Positions 24,121 through 36,724 of a stretch of 64,000 bases of DNA are shown here, in pieces. Location of the stretch: positions 595,486-659,485 of the forward strand of contig VZRZ01008717.1 in the NCBI GenBank assembly GCA_013398175.1, read 5' to 3'. Numbering within the stretch: position 1 is the stretch's first letter; each line of letters begins with the position of its first letter. Origin of the DNA: Climacteris rufus (taxonomy: Eukaryota > Chordata > Aves > Passeriformes > Climacteridae). The notes under the pieces are model-generated. The model did no database searches. It saw nothing but the letters and a program-made list of their open reading frames with translations, and was not told the origin of the DNA. The position numbers and the translations under genes are program-made.

Positions 24121-25499
24121 AGAGTAAGCTTCTTTTCTTACTGCAGCCAGCGATTTTTGTGATTATCTACCCTCCTGATGCAAACAAAAATCCCATCAGG
24201 GCTGGATCAATCCTTCCTTCTCTGTAGGGTGAAGGGATGAGCTTCATGGCATCTCTTCAGCAAAAATCCTTCTGCTAGACATGGGGTTATGAAAATTTGT
24301 AGGATGAAGAAGGGGGTGCAGATCAGGGTCTTTTCTGTGGGATAGGCTGCAGATGAACATCAATTATGATTCCAAAGTCTGGCTCCCACTTGGCCAGTTG
24401 GCATTTGTGTAAGCATTTTTCTAGGAGCAAACATCTGACCTAGGAATGGTCCAGTACATGCACCCCCTGAATTAGGTGGAGAGTCTAGGAGAGGGTTATG
24501 GGTGGTGTGGAACAGTGGATAGGGAAGTCAGTGAAAGAACCTGAGGTTTTTGGGAATGGAGGGATATCAGAGAGGATATGGAAGGGAGGGCAGCTGTGTT
24601 GGGATATAGGGATGCGGCCTGCTCATCTCTTAAAAACCAAACTCCATTCTCTCTGTTCCTCTCGGTTTAGGAATGAGTTACATGTCGGGCTTTTTTTGCT
24701 TTAATGGAGCTCCTCCCCCACTTTTATCCAGTTGCCCATGAAAAGTCAGTGAAATGAGACCTACTTAAATCAAATGTCACAGTCAATGCTCATCCCAGGC
24801 CACCATTTGCGCGATGTGAACTCAAATCGCTGTAAGGGCGGAGCAGGGAGAGGGAAAGGCTTGGGAGAGAGCTTGGAGAGCATGTGGAAGGAGCAATCCA
24901 TGTCTGAGTAGCTTGTGCTGCACAGTGCTTTTATCACAGCCATGTACCTGTGGTGTGGGACAGGGCTCTTGTCCACTTGGATTCTTCAGAGGAGAGAAGC
25001 TGTGGCTTCATACAGGACGTTGCATCCATCCCATACCCTCCCCCAGTGCCTGATTAAATCAGAGTCCCTTCCACATTTCAGTTTATAAGGAGCAAAAATA
25101 TGTGATATCAGCACTCACTCTGCCTGGATTATGTCCAAATTCAATTTTGTTTGATGGAAGACAAAATCAAAGCATTGATATTTTCATTGAAATTTCTATA
25201 TGTTTGCCTCAGTCCCAAAAAACTGCTTCTAACCTGGCATGAGTATTTGGCAGGAGTAAATTCTCCGAGTAGGAACACAGTCCTAGCAGTTAATATTAAA
25301 AATCTCAGTAATCCAAGTCTCCATAGAAGTTTAGAGAAAGAATCCACAGGGGAATGGAACATTTTTTTCGTGAGCATTTTGGGAATCTTTGAGTGGAGGA
25401 AGATGCAGGACCTTGCTGTTTGGATTGGTGAGGCTCAGGTTTCCTGTCTGTAGCTGCTCTGCACCCACTGAGGATCCCTAAGACAACCTGTACTATTTT

Positions 25500-26270
25500 G
25501 GGTGCCAGCTGGGCATTCAATGCGTTGAATGTGTGTGGCATCCCATACTTAGAGGGAAGGAAGCACCCAAAATTTGTGGCCAAAAAGAATGGCAAAAGTC
25601 AGAGGGTTCACAAAAGCTTCCCAAGTTTTATTGGTCAATTACAGGTGGCAATTGGCATGTTAGTTCCTCCTCCATGTAAGCACATGGCAGTGGGTTTGGA
25701 TAAAGGAATGGTGTGAAAGAGAAGAGAAAGGGAGATGGGTTAAAGAGTGGGAGAGAGAAACAAAAGAAGAAACAAGAAAAGGAAGAAAAAGAGATCATCA
25801 GTCCTGGCTCCAGCCTTGATCCAGCTGGTGGGGTGTCCAGTGTCCTGGGGTGCCCGTGTACCCAGACCTTTTTATACATAAATTTTCCCAACCCTGGAGG
25901 TAATTTTCTGGCTTTCCATGCAAATCAGTTGTCATGCACATGCATTCTTCTAGACCTTTCTGGAAATGGGTCAGAGTCTTCAGGGGTCTTGGATGGTCTT
26001 TATCCCCCCTGCTGCCCATGCCTGATTCTCTACCTCATTGCTGTGCTTGGGCTGTGCTGTGTTGTGCTGATGTCCAGGAGCCAGAACAAGGATGTTTGTC
26101 CCAGAAAAGTGCTGCCCTACCTCTGAATGGCTCCTTCTCCTGTTCTTTCTTGCAGTGTTATTGCCAACAATCCCTGGTTGGCTCCATGGCCATCCGTGTT
26201 TGAGACATACACGAGCTCCCTTCTCTCCTAGGCCTCTACAGCATGTCACTAAATTTTGTTTCAGATCCCC
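25500..26270 (-). mobile_element. Probable endogenous retroviral LTR (solo or partial), antisense
   Basis: Read on the minus strand this stretch has the order of an LTR. An enhancer-like part contains 'tgatttgcatggaaag', with an octamer-type ATTTGCAT. A TATA box 'atgtataaaaagg' follows (plus-strand 25868-25880). Then come about 240 bases and a polyadenylation signal AATAAA within 'gaccaataaaacttgggaag' (plus-strand about 25620-25645). The style resembles avian ERV-L-type LTRs as I remember them. I could not fix the terminal TG/CA, a target-site duplication, a primer-binding site or any gag/pol sequence, so boundaries are approximate and it may be a solo LTR. No viral protein is encoded. Confidence 0.5.
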
Positions 26271-27827
26271 TAAGTTCTTATTCCAGCCTTCCCAACAGCT
26301 TCTTTGGGGTTCCCTGCAGCTGTGTGGTGAAAGTTCTGTTCCTCATTAATTCTCCCCAATTGTGAGAGGTGCCCTTGTTCAAAGTAAGCAATAAGGAGGA
26401 TCTTCCCAAGACCATCAAAATTCAGGGACAATTCAGCTCAGACCTCTGTGTCTCGAGGTTGTTCGTCTCTTTTCGTGGTGGGCTCTGTGGAGTAAACTTT
26501 GGGTGACTGTGGGCCTTGAGTGAGTGGACACATGTTTGCTCTGCCCATGTGTTGGGCTGGCCAGGCTCCATCTGAGGCTAGCACTGAGCCCTGACTGATG
26601 CATTTCACTTTGCAGAAGGCTCAGTAGCCTGGAACAGAGCTGCTGTAGCCTCAGCTCCATGGCATCCCTCTGACTGGAGGTTCAGGTTGAGCAGCCTCAT
26701 GCCTGCCAACAAAACGGTGTAGTTGAGTCCTTAGAGGACTGCTTGTTTCATTCCCAAATTCATGCATAATTTACTTCTTTTTTTTTTCCCCTCCTGTGCT
26801 AAGCCCTTGCTGTGTCAGAAACCATCTCATCTCCATGAGTGAAGCAATAGGTGTTGGTGCTGTGCCAATCTAATGACAACCTTGCCTGGGCTCCCTCCGC
26901 TCTGCAAACAGTGTAATCACCCTAAATAGAGGGTTCTGGGGTGCCTGTTCTTAGTGGGGCTCTGCCTCTCTGCCTTTCTGCCAGCAGAGATCACTGATGT
27001 GGAAATGAGAAACGTGCTGGGAAAAAAAAGCCTGCAGCAGAGAAAGCCAAGTGGGATATGGATCCTCACCCGGAGCTGAGGACAGGGCGAGTTCAGTGAT
27101 ATCAGTGTGGCAGATGTTGGGCATTTACAGTCACAGCGATGCAGAGGACTCGATTAGGAGAGGTTATAGCATGTGTTTGCTCTTGGTGTTGCAAGAGCTG
27201 ATGATCCACAGATCTTTTGTATTCAGTGAGGAAAAAAGAACCATTCCACACCAGGTTCTCCAGCCTATGTGATCCCTTATATGAAAAATGTCTTGTGTAG
27301 TAATATAAGAGTCGTGAATTGATGGATGGTGGGTCCCTAGGGAGGATACACATCTTGTTTTTTCTTTTCTTGCTTCATTTCATCCTTTTCCAGATGAATG
27401 TTTGTAGATGGTTGAAAATTTTCACCTTCTTTTCATCCTCCACCCTTCATCACCTCCATCCCAGAAGAGCTCATTTGTAATTGTTCTGTTACTGCTTCAT
27501 TAATTATCTTCCCAGTTTCACACTGGATATGGAGGGCCTGATCCTCCTCTTGCAACCCACATCTTTTACATACCTGCCTTCCATGGATATCAGAATTGTT
27601 CCCCTGACTTGGCACTGGTGTGTGAGAGCAGAATCAGGTCCATAAAGAAGGCTGGGTCAACCATAAACAGATCCTGGTCTCCTTCCCTTTTTATTTGTAT
27701 TCACAGTGTGACGTGAAGGTCAGCTGAGTTGACACACCAACAGTTGTGAGGAAAATTCTTGCCATGAAATTTTGCTGGTAGAACTGACTGACCTTTTTTT
27801 TTTAATGTCTCACTTTATCTCTTTCAG

Positions 27828-27931
27828 AACATGGAAAAGGTGCTGGTCCCTTCTGTCACGTTAATTGTAGGCTGTGGAGTATCTTCGCTGACACTCTTGC
27901 TGTTGATTATCATTTATGTCTCTGTTTGGAG
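27828..27931 (+). CDS. ADGRB1: ADGRB1 exon: stalk end and TM1
   Basis: This exon encodes 34 full codons plus two bases. It starts N-M-E-K and then runs P-S-V-T-L-I-V-G-C-G-V-S-S through a hydrophobic run to Y-V-S-V-W. This is the first transmembrane helix of the 7TM domain, joined in phase 0 to the tethered agonist of the previous exon. The residues match BAI1 as I recall it, with V-L-V where human has A-T-L after M-E-K. The acceptor is 'ctctttcag' (27819-27827). The donor is GTATGG at 27932, weaker than consensus; without splicing the frame would run into a stop at 28089-28091. The Met at 27831 could serve as a start for transcripts that begin in the preceding intron. Confidence 0.97.
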
Positions 27932-30900
27932 GTATGGCTTTCATTCTCTTCTCTTCTTCTTGGGGAAAGTAATTGTCTTTTGGCCTACACGGATCCTGGA
28001 ATGTTTGCTCTGTGGTTTTGGGTGTTTGGTGCCTGAGGAAGAATTGTTTGGTAATGAGTGGGCCCTGCAAAAAGTCATCCTGGTGGCTTAGCTGGCATTA
28101 TTATTCCCTCTCAGTGCCAGAGAAATTAGCAGAGTGAAATTAGTGCCATGCCCTCATGTAGTGACATTGTTCCATTTCCAAAAGCCTCATGCTGGTTTAG
28201 ATGCCTTTGTGTACCCCAGGAAACCTTGTCTGAGGCGAGGTGGACACGCACAGCCTCTTGGCAGGCAGATATTGCTGCAAGGTATTTCTCTGGGAACATC
28301 CAAATCTCCATGACCTGACATGAAAACATCTGGCCTGAAGAATCAACAGAACTTTTCAGGAGCTTAAGGTTGCTAAAGCACATCATCTAAATAGCTCTCC
28401 AACCTTTTAGCTGCGTTTTTCCTTCAGCTTCAGGTGCATATGGGATCCCTCAGTACCCCCCATTGCACAGAGCTCCTGTACACCTATGAACAGGTCAGGT
28501 GAAACCTAAAATCATGTCATTTACAGAGGCTGAAGTGATTTTGAAGCAAAGCTTTAATGAACAATTGGCCCATGCCCCTCTTAGATACATTTTGGTGACT
28601 CTAAGCTGGAGGACCCAAGGTGTGCAAGGGATTTTCTCTCTGTATTGCCTTGGGCAAGGTTTATCCTACAAGATCCATGTCTTTCCTAAATCCATGGCAA
28701 ACACACTGAGACCTTCATGGCTCTACGCCAAGCAAAGACAAATCAGAACCAGGTGAATGTCTGTGAAATCAAACTGGAGTGGCTGCAGGGAATACAATTG
28801 GGTATTGCTGGTGATCCTCTTGGGAGGAGAAATCAGTCTGAGGCTCTTATTATGTCAAGTGATTCTTCTTAGTAGGAAGGAAAGGGTAAATTCCATTTAG
28901 AGATTGAATTGAGATAACTTTTTCTACGCTTTGATAGGGGAAAGAAACCAGAGAGTAAAAAATGAGCAAAAATGCATCTTTTTTTTATTGATACTGTGAC
29001 AGTACATAGTGGCTGGTTAATTTTGGCAGCTGAAGACTGATCATAATAACATTTATCTAGAACTCAGGTTTTTCCGTGCCTGGGGTATCATTGGATGTGC
29101 TCAAGTCCTTGTCCTCTCCTGCTTTTCCTCAGGCTGGGCAGCACTGAGCAGCGCCGGTAGGTGACTTACTGGGGTCACTGGTGTCAGGATCAAGTGGAAA
29201 GTTAGGATAGAAGATTAAAGAGCAAGTGTTCGAGCCTCACCCTCTCTTTCCTATCAGAAACAAGTTCAGGATCTGAAACCCAAGCTCAGTCATGAGGTTG
29301 AATCAGTTTGGAGCACTCCAGAGCCATTTGGAATAACATGACGTATTTTTTTCCAGGACTGTGCCCCCCCAATATTTACTGTTATTGAGGACAGTAAATT
29401 TCCTGACCTGTTTAAAATATGTTCTGTTTAATTTCTCATTCCAGTCTTTGCCTTATGCCTATGCCCAAAATGATCAGCAGGAATGGGGGGGCACATTTAT
29501 GGGAGGCTTGAATGGGTATCTCTGAGCTAGCCAAGGATGGACATGCATTTCCAAGTGATCCTGAGACCAGCTATATCTTGATTAAAGGGCTCTCTACCCT
29601 AAGTCTCTTTGTGTAAATATTTGTAAAGCATGATCAAGTGATCTCTAAAATTTCTCTTTGGTGCGCTGAGTTTGTTTCATTTCTTCTCTGTAGATCATGT
29701 TTTCATGTTTTCCAAACATTCCTGTGGCTGAGCCCTGAGCACTCTGTGTGTCCTTTTTATTTTAGGCATAGCTGCTGGACGTGAATGTGCTTTCCTATTA
29801 ACGGTCTCAGGAACATCATATTCAACATTATCTCCTGGCTGCCACTTTGTTTTGCCCTAAATGTTGTATATTCTGATAGACAGCAGCTGGAGGAGAGCTT
29901 AGGAATGGAATCAGCAGTATTGTACCACCTATTGTTTCTAAAATACAAGAGCAGCATCAAAGTGGTTCTTTTCCACTGTGCAGGGGAGAAACTCCTCATG
30001 TCCTGGCTGCCTGAGCTTCTGTGGAGAGCACTCACCAGAGCTCAGCTGTTTCAGGGAGCTTTGGCTGGGAAATTTCCCATTCAGAACTCCGGACAAAGGC
30101 ATCTGGAGCATGCATCCATAGACTCAGCTTGAGTATGAAACACTTCTGATGAATAAGCTCACTGAGGCTGACAATCTGGAAACTTTCCCAGAATTTTGCC
30201 TAGCTAGGGTTTGTTTATATATATGGGAAGCAGAAAGAAAAGGGTGGGGGAGAAAGAGGGAAAGGAACACGGTGAAGAAAAGGGGGCAGAGTAAAAGGGA
30301 GGTGATCCCAGCTTGGGGCTGCGCATCAGGAGAGGAAATGAATTTACCCTCTACTCCCCATTCAGAACCCTCAAATAATGGCAGCTCTCTGGTGGCACCT
30401 ACTCAGCCACTGGCATGAATGGCACGAGCTTTTTGAGGCAAGTGATCACTTCAGACACGGCCAACTTGGCACAGCCTCGTTGGAAACTGGAAGTCGTTTC
30501 TGTTCGACGGCTGTTGGTGGCCTGTTGGTGGACCCGCTCCAGTTCCCAGTAGACAGATGGCTGTGAAAATCCCTGCTGCAGATGGTGCATCCCTGGCCTT
30601 ATTAGCAGTCTCGACAGAGGGGTCAGTGACACAATGGGCCACAGAAGCGGAGTGACCTTGTTACATCTCGGCACGGACTGTCCTGCGTCAGAGCTGGAGG
30701 CACAATCTGTGTGTGGGCCACGTGCTCCACCACCCGTGTGGAAAAAGAGGGGGAATTGCAAGAAAAAGATCTTCCCTCTTGAAAACCAGCATGGAAATGA
30801 AAACCTGGGGAGAAGAACAACCAGTCAGGGGTCAGAACAGGTGAAATGACACTCCTTTTCAAGCAGCTCCTTGACACGCTGGTATTTCAGGGGTGCCCTG

Positions 30901-31434
30901 ATGTGTTTTACATCCCTGAACTCATTGCGGTTCAACGGCCTCTGGAGTCAGTGACCTTTCTAAAGCACGGGGATCGATGCCTGCTATCGAACAGCTCATC
31001 CACCAGCCCATCAGCATGTGGGGCACGGCAGAGCTTTGTCCCTGGCAGCAGCTGGGTGAATGCTGTATCACCGAAAGATAACAGCCCCAGCTTTTCTCAT
31101 CCCTTGCCCGCCCCGAAGGCTGAGGATTGATTGAGTGGCTGTCAATGAGCTCTCGAGGGGCTGTTAACACTTGCTTTAAACCCAAGAGCTCTGCCTGAGC
31201 CAGGGATGCTGAGGCACTCGGTGGCCCTGGTGGGAGGTGGCAGGGATGAGTAAGTGGCTGTGTGGAGAGTCATGTGTGCACACACGGTGAGAAAGCAGGA
31301 GTGACTCAGTGTTTGTGGAGAGGAAAGGAGTCTAATGGGGGCAGAGAAACAGACTGCAAGGCTTTCCCACCTTTTCCAGCTGTCTCAGCTTGTACAGGGC
31401 TTCCCGCAGTGTGTGGGGATCCTCTCTGGTGACC

Positions 31435-31708
31435 GGTGACAAGGATCCAAGGGAATATCATGAAGCTGTGTCAGGGGAGGTTTAGGATGGATATCAGGAA
31501 AAGTTTCTTCACCCAGAGGGTGGTTGGGCACTGGGAGAGGCTCCCCAGGGCAGTGGTCACAGCCCCAAGCCTGACAGAGCTCAGGGAGTGTTTGGACAAA
31601 GCTTTCGGGCACAGGGTGGGATTTTGGGGTATCCTGTGTGGGGCCAGGAGTTGGACTTAATGATCCTTGTGAGTCCCTTCCAACTCAGGATATTCTGTTA
31701 TTCTAGGA
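31435..31708 (+). repeat. CR1 LINE 3' end, sense
   Basis: The copy contains 'aggggaggtttaggatggat', 'ttcttcacccagagggtggt', 'ccaggagttggacttaatga' and the tail 'atattctgttattcta'. It resembles the copies at 17620 and 42424. Confidence 0.92.
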
Positions 31709-31989
31709 CACAGGCTGGAGCAGAAATTCCCTAAATTAGCAGTAAGTTTTCCCTAGTTTTTTGGCTGAGTGCAGCATATTTTGATAAGTAGGCAGAGACC
31801 ATGTGTCAGCAAAGGGGTAGCAAGGCAGCACCCTGGAGTAGCTCTGTCTTTGCTGGAGATGTGTTTTCAGGCAAAACCCGTCAAGTTCTATGGTACAAGT
31901 TTCTGACTTCTTTGGCCAGAGGGTCTGGAGAGTAATGGTGATTTCTTTCTGTGGTGCATCCTGTGCTGGAGAACAGGAAGTGGAAGGAA

Positions 31990-33495
31990 AAAAAGGAAGC
32001 ATGGCAGGAGATCTTCTTTAGCATTCTGACTGAGCAGAAACTTAATAAGGAAATATTTGGAATCCAGGTCAGGCTACCAAACAGAACTCTGGAAGAATTG
32101 CCTGGGAATGCAGGATTCAATTAGAATTGTCAGACCTCAGCTGCATTTGAACTGGTCAGGGATATGAAAGGCATCAAGAATGGTTTCTGTACATACATCA
32201 GCACCAAAGGATTTCCCAGGAAGGTGCTGGCCCAGTGTTGAGTGGCACAAGCAGCCTGTGGATAAGGAAGTTGAAAAGGTGAAGGCACCCAATGCATTTG
32301 TTGCCTTGTTCTGCTGACAACATTGGCACCCAAATTCCTACACAGAGGCAGAATCCAGGGAAGAAAATATTCCCCGTTGCCAAGGAAAAGAGAGAGAAGG
32401 ACTGTTTAGGTTATCTGGACATTTCTGAAGCCATGGAACAGAACGGGATGCATTGAGGAAGATGTTTGGTGTGACTGTGGAGCCACTGTCTGTCCTCTGG
32501 AGAGCTTCCTGATGGCTGGAAGAAGGCAAATGTTACACCCACCTTTAAAAAGGGCAAGGAGGATGATCCAGAGAACAACTGACTGGTCAACCTACAGAGC
32601 CCCTGCGATGATTAAAGAGCAAGTAGCTCTAAAGGTTATTTCCAGGCAAAATGATGGACAAGAAAGCAATTGGGAAGAGACAGCGAGGATTTATGGAGGA
32701 CAGATTGTGCCTGGCTGCCCTGTTTCCCTTTTGGGATGGAATGACTGGTTCCATGGACAGTGGGGAGAAGCAGCTGGTGTGGATTTGCACATTACCAAGG
32801 CCATTAACACAGTCTCCAAAAGTATCTTGGTATCCAGATCATGAAATTATGCACTGGATTCATGGCTTAATGGCTGGAGGGAATTCCTGCAGGATTTAAG
32901 GGTGGTGATCAAAGGTTTGAAACCTAATCAGGAGCTGGTCACTTATTGCATCTGACCAGGGTTGGCACAAGTGCCAATATTGTTTAATGTCTTCTTTAAC
33001 AACCTGGACAATGTTTGACACTCTTGTTGCCACATCTGGAAAGGGTGCCCAATATTGGATTCCTGCAAGACAAGAGGTACCAGCACACTGGAGCAAGTCC
33101 AGTGAATGTTGAGGGAGCTGGAGAACATCATGTCAAAGGAGGCAAAGGAAACAAGCTTGGAGGAGAGGAGGATGTTAAGGAGGAGTCATGGAGAAATCAA
33201 ACAACTTGCAGAGGTACTCAGGGAAAGGTCTAGAGGCACCAGCTGCAGCAGGAAAAGATCCAGCTGGATATAAAGCAAACTAATCCTTCACCACAAGAGC
33301 AGTTAAGCAGTTCAGTGCTGTAATAAGTCATCCAAGAGAGGTGGCAGCGTTTCTGTTCCTGGTGATTTTCAAAACTCGATCAGACAAGACCCTGAGAGAC
33401 CTGATCTGACTTTGATATTAGTCCCTTTTTTGGGCATGGGATTGGACTGGGAATTTGAGAGGTTTTTTTTTTCCCAACCTAAATTATTCTGATTC
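31990..33495 (+). repeat. Long CR1 LINE copy with decayed ORF2 part, sense
   Basis: This is the longest CR1 copy in the window. Its first kilobase keeps the order of the reverse-transcriptase ORF of avian CR1 at nucleotide level. Landmarks are 'agaaacttaataaggaaat', 'cagacctcagctgcatttga', 'ggctggaagaaggcaaatgt', 'cccacctttaaaaagggcaa', 'gatttatggaggacagattg' and 'tgtttaatgtcttctttaac'. The 3' part continues as 'ccagctggatataaagc' and ends near 'tcccaacctaaattattctg'. Stops and frameshifts occur throughout, so it encodes no functional enzyme. The subfamily is not determined and the 5' boundary is approximate. It is a dead, 5'-truncated insertion in the TM1-TM2 intron. Confidence 0.8.
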
Positions 33496-35363
33496 TGTTC
33501 ATTGCCAACCCACATCTTGTTCTGTGGAGGTTCAGGAATCTGGAGAATGAGATAAATTCTCAGGGCATGAAGGGAAGCAAGGAAAAAGGAGAGTTGGTTT
33601 AAGGGTCTAAGGGGGGAAAATATGTTAAGAGAGCTGGATTACCTTCCCTACATTCATATACAGATTATACTTATGGTCAACTCATTTCCTACCTTTTTTT
33701 ACCAGTGGAGACTCAGGCTAATACCAGTGGGATCATAGTGTTGCTACACAGATTTATTATATCTCATTCCCACCAGGACAGAGTCCAAATCTCCCTTTCT
33801 ACTCCTTAGAAGCTGCTGACTGGAAACTTGATGTTTTACTTCACACAATCAAAGCATAAATAGGTTGATGTCTCAGCACTTTCTAGCCACAAATGGAACA
33901 GGATCCAGGTGATGCCCAGCACTGTATTGAGCCCAGTGAAATCAGGAAATTTGGGCTCAGATTGGCTGTGAAAGGAACCAGAAGCTCATTTTGCAGACTG
34001 TCAACCCAGTTTATAGCTGAGCTGGGATCCTGCATTTTGCAGCCTGTTCTGGAGCTGGGTGAGTTTCAGGGAGAACTTCATCTAAACCAGATTTCCAACA
34101 GATGAAGTAGGAGTTCATGCTACTTTGCATCAGTGGTTTCTTTTCTTGCATCCAGAAAAGTACATCCTCACCATTCATGCTTGTCTGAAGATACAGCTCA
34201 GGGGAAAGTTAAAATCAAAGTTTTACAGCCTTCATTGCGTCTAAAGCACAGATTTACCCTTGGCAGAGTAATGCAGTAAACTCGTCCTGCCCTCCTCATC
34301 AGAAACTCAAAACTCTGCAGCCAAGGCACGGCCAACTCACTCTCGCTAAAATTAATTAATGAAATTAAATTCCCAATATAAATAGTTGATGTGCTGGAAT
34401 ATAGGAAATAATCCTGCATTAGCCTCCAGGGATGAGCTGGTTGATTAATACATCTGTTTCTAATTTATATAAGCATCAGCATCTCCTCTTCACTCATCTG
34501 GCATTCAGGCAGGGCACTTGCAGCATCGCTGAGATAATTCATGTGTGTGAGTGTTGGTGTGGTCAGATCTGGAGTCAGTCCTTGAGGACTTGCACTTTTG
34601 CAATTCCCTTTTCATTTTATTAGGTACATAAAAGTGCCTTCAAAGAAATTTCCCTCTGTAGCCAGTGGTTTGAATTAATTGTCGTGCATTTACCTCAGCA
34701 GCGAGCCTGGTGCTGTGCTGCACACTGCAAATCAGAAATGACAAATAGCTGGCTCCTGGAAGGTGCTGAAGGCAACAGCTCCCTAACTGATGTCCCCAAT
34801 GTCCCAAACCCACAGCTGCAGTTACGTATTTGGCCTAGTTTGCAGAAGTCGTACAAAAAAAAAAAAAAAAACCAGAAAGAAAGAGCCAGAAATGCTTCTC
34901 ATCTCAGGAGGGGTTGTTAGGCTAAAGTAAGGGGAATGCTGAATCACACACACTTTGTTGTCAAGGTGCATGTGTTTGTAATCTGCTTCCATTGCCAGCA
35001 TGCCTGTGGCTCTTATTTGGGAATCTTTCTCTGTGTTGCCTGTTTGTTTTCTTTTAAGCTTCTTTTCAAGCCCCCTTTTCAAGTAGGCAGAGCTGAAGAA
35101 GACTTGCAGCACTCTACTGTTTTAGGAGGGCTCAGACTAGGCTGGCCCCTTGTTTGTTGACTGCTAACAGGGGGATGATGGAGACATCTTCTCCCCCTCC
35201 CTTTCCCCCTTGCTCTTGTCTGTCTAGCACATAAAATCTGCAGGAAATTGGCAATTCTGTAGAGCCTGGCCCAGGGCAACCTGCTCGTGGTTTGTGCTTT
35301 TCAGAGGTCACCCAGGGCATGCCTTGACAGGGTGGGTCTCCCTCCCCTCTTCTCTTGCTGCAG

Positions 35364-35466
35364 GTACATCCGCTCGGAGCGCTCCGTCATTCTCATCAAC
35401 TTCTGCCTCTCCATCATCTCCTCCAACGCTCTCATACTGATCGGACAGACCCAGACCCGGAACAAG
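35364..35466 (+). CDS. ADGRB1: ADGRB1 exon: intracellular loop 1 and TM2
   Basis: One base completes the Arg codon from the previous exon; 34 codons follow. They start [13 protein letters not shown] and continue through the second transmembrane helix ([14 protein letters not shown]) to Q-T-Q-T-R-N-K at the extracellular loop 1 side. This segment looks identical to mammalian BAI1 as I recall it; BAI2 and BAI3 differ at several positions, which supports the ADGRB1 call. The acceptor is 'ttgctgcag' and the donor GTGAGG at 35467, phase 0. No substitution or break is seen. Confidence 0.97.
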
Positions 35467-36724
35467 GTGAGGGATCCACTGGGGCTTTGTTTATTTGTTT
35501 GCTTTCCCCCTGATTTAGCACTGAAATGATCCATTCAGGCAGCGCTTCCTCATTTTTCCTCCATCTGTTAATTAGCGACGTGTCAAAGACACGGCTAAAT
35601 GGCAGATTTCAATTTTCTCTCTTGCTCTCTCTTTGATAATTTGTCAGCATCCTCGGGGCTTTGATTAAAACCAATGTGATATTTTTGAATATCTGCCTAG
35701 AGTAGCTGGCACACGGCACGGTGAAGAGCCGTGGTGATTTGCAAGGCTTTAACCATTTTATTTTCAAAAAAATTACAAAGACAGATTGAGAAAAAGCTTT
35801 TAAAAAGCCCCAAACAAACAACCTCTCAGCTTTACATTTATTTCTCCAGCAGTTTTTATACTCTGAGCTGAAAGTACTTGGCAGATGTTAATGAACACAG
35901 ACACAAAACTGTCCAACCTTTTTTGGGGGTGGGAAGCATTGCCAGATGCACTGTGAGCACTGCAGAGCCACGAGGGACTCTGTTGCCCTGACTTTTGCAG
36001 TTCTGGATGTTATCATTCTTTTGTAACTAGTTTCTCAGACATTCTCTGTAAGCATAGCCATGTTATTGTAACGGTATCTCTTTATTTACATTCCTTTCTC
36101 CTGGGCACAGAAGTTTGATGGACATTTCCTTTGACCAGTGTGATTGAGGGGAGGCTCTTTGTCTCCTCCAATACACAGTGAATTATAAGGCACATATATA
36201 ATATAGATGGGCGGGGAAGCACAGAGAACTTGTTCCTTGAGGAACTTGTTCCTTCACTCTCTAGAGGTTTCTGTCTCCTTCTTTCATGTCGTTACTGCGA
36301 CAGGACTCAGAGCAGATCCCACAGTGATTCCAGCAGTACAGGCAAGACCCAAAGTGGTTGTCCAAGCTCTGAGCACTGGTTGCATGTACATTGTCTTCCC
36401 ACATTACAGACCCAGCTGGAGGGGCGTGTGTTACTTCCATGATTTTTTCCAGCTAAAGCACTTCCAGGTTCCCCATTTATGTCTGGCATGACAAATCACT
36501 GCTCATCATTAGTGTTTTCCTGTTGTAAATTCTCCTGCCTTCCCAAATGCTCCGACCATCACAACTCTGTTGAGCCAAAAAACACAAGGCAAGAAGCCTC
36601 TTCGACTCCTTCTGCTGCCAAAATCACAATCAGAAGTCAAAAATTAGTTATTACTTAACAGTAACCAGTGACCAGCCAGTTTTTTTGAGCCCCTGCTTTG
36701 GCAGCATGAGCATGTTGTCACTGT

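Larger units (their letters stand above)
8135..27827 (+). other. ADGRB1: ADGRB1 intron, 19.7 kb, between GPS and TM1 exons
   Basis: This runs from donor GTGAGT at 8135 to acceptor CAG ending 27827. The first ~680 bp is CpG island and a candidate internal promoter. Recognisable repeats are CR1 pieces near 11565, 12035, 15655, 17620, 18915, 20885, 22225 and 23855, a purine-rich tract at 23045-23240, and a minus-strand LTR candidate at about 25500-26270. A pair of ~50-bp direct copies lies at 9666 and 10553. The remaining stretches (about 8900-9660, 10620-11560, 12300-17600, 19250-20880, 24130-25490, 26280-27820) show no exon, RNA gene or repeat I can name. A CpG-bearing patch near 14650-14720 might be regulatory, without further support. 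Confidence 0.85.
27932..35363 (+). other. ADGRB1: ADGRB1 intron, 7.4 kb, between TM1 and TM2 exons
   Basis: Bounded by GTATGG and 'ttgctgcag'. The repeats I can name are a CR1 3' end at 31435-31708, immediately followed by a long CR1 copy at about 31990-33495, and a short A-run near 34856-34871. From 27932 to 31430 and from 33500 to 35360 I see no exon, RNA gene or nameable repeat. A short 9-bp inverted repeat near 29375-29400 is too small to interpret. Confidence 0.9.

Noticed and set aside
29225..29260. Possible tRNA/SINE B-box ('gtgttcgagcctcac')
   Set aside because: No A box at the right distance, no tRNA-like fold and no downstream SINE body.
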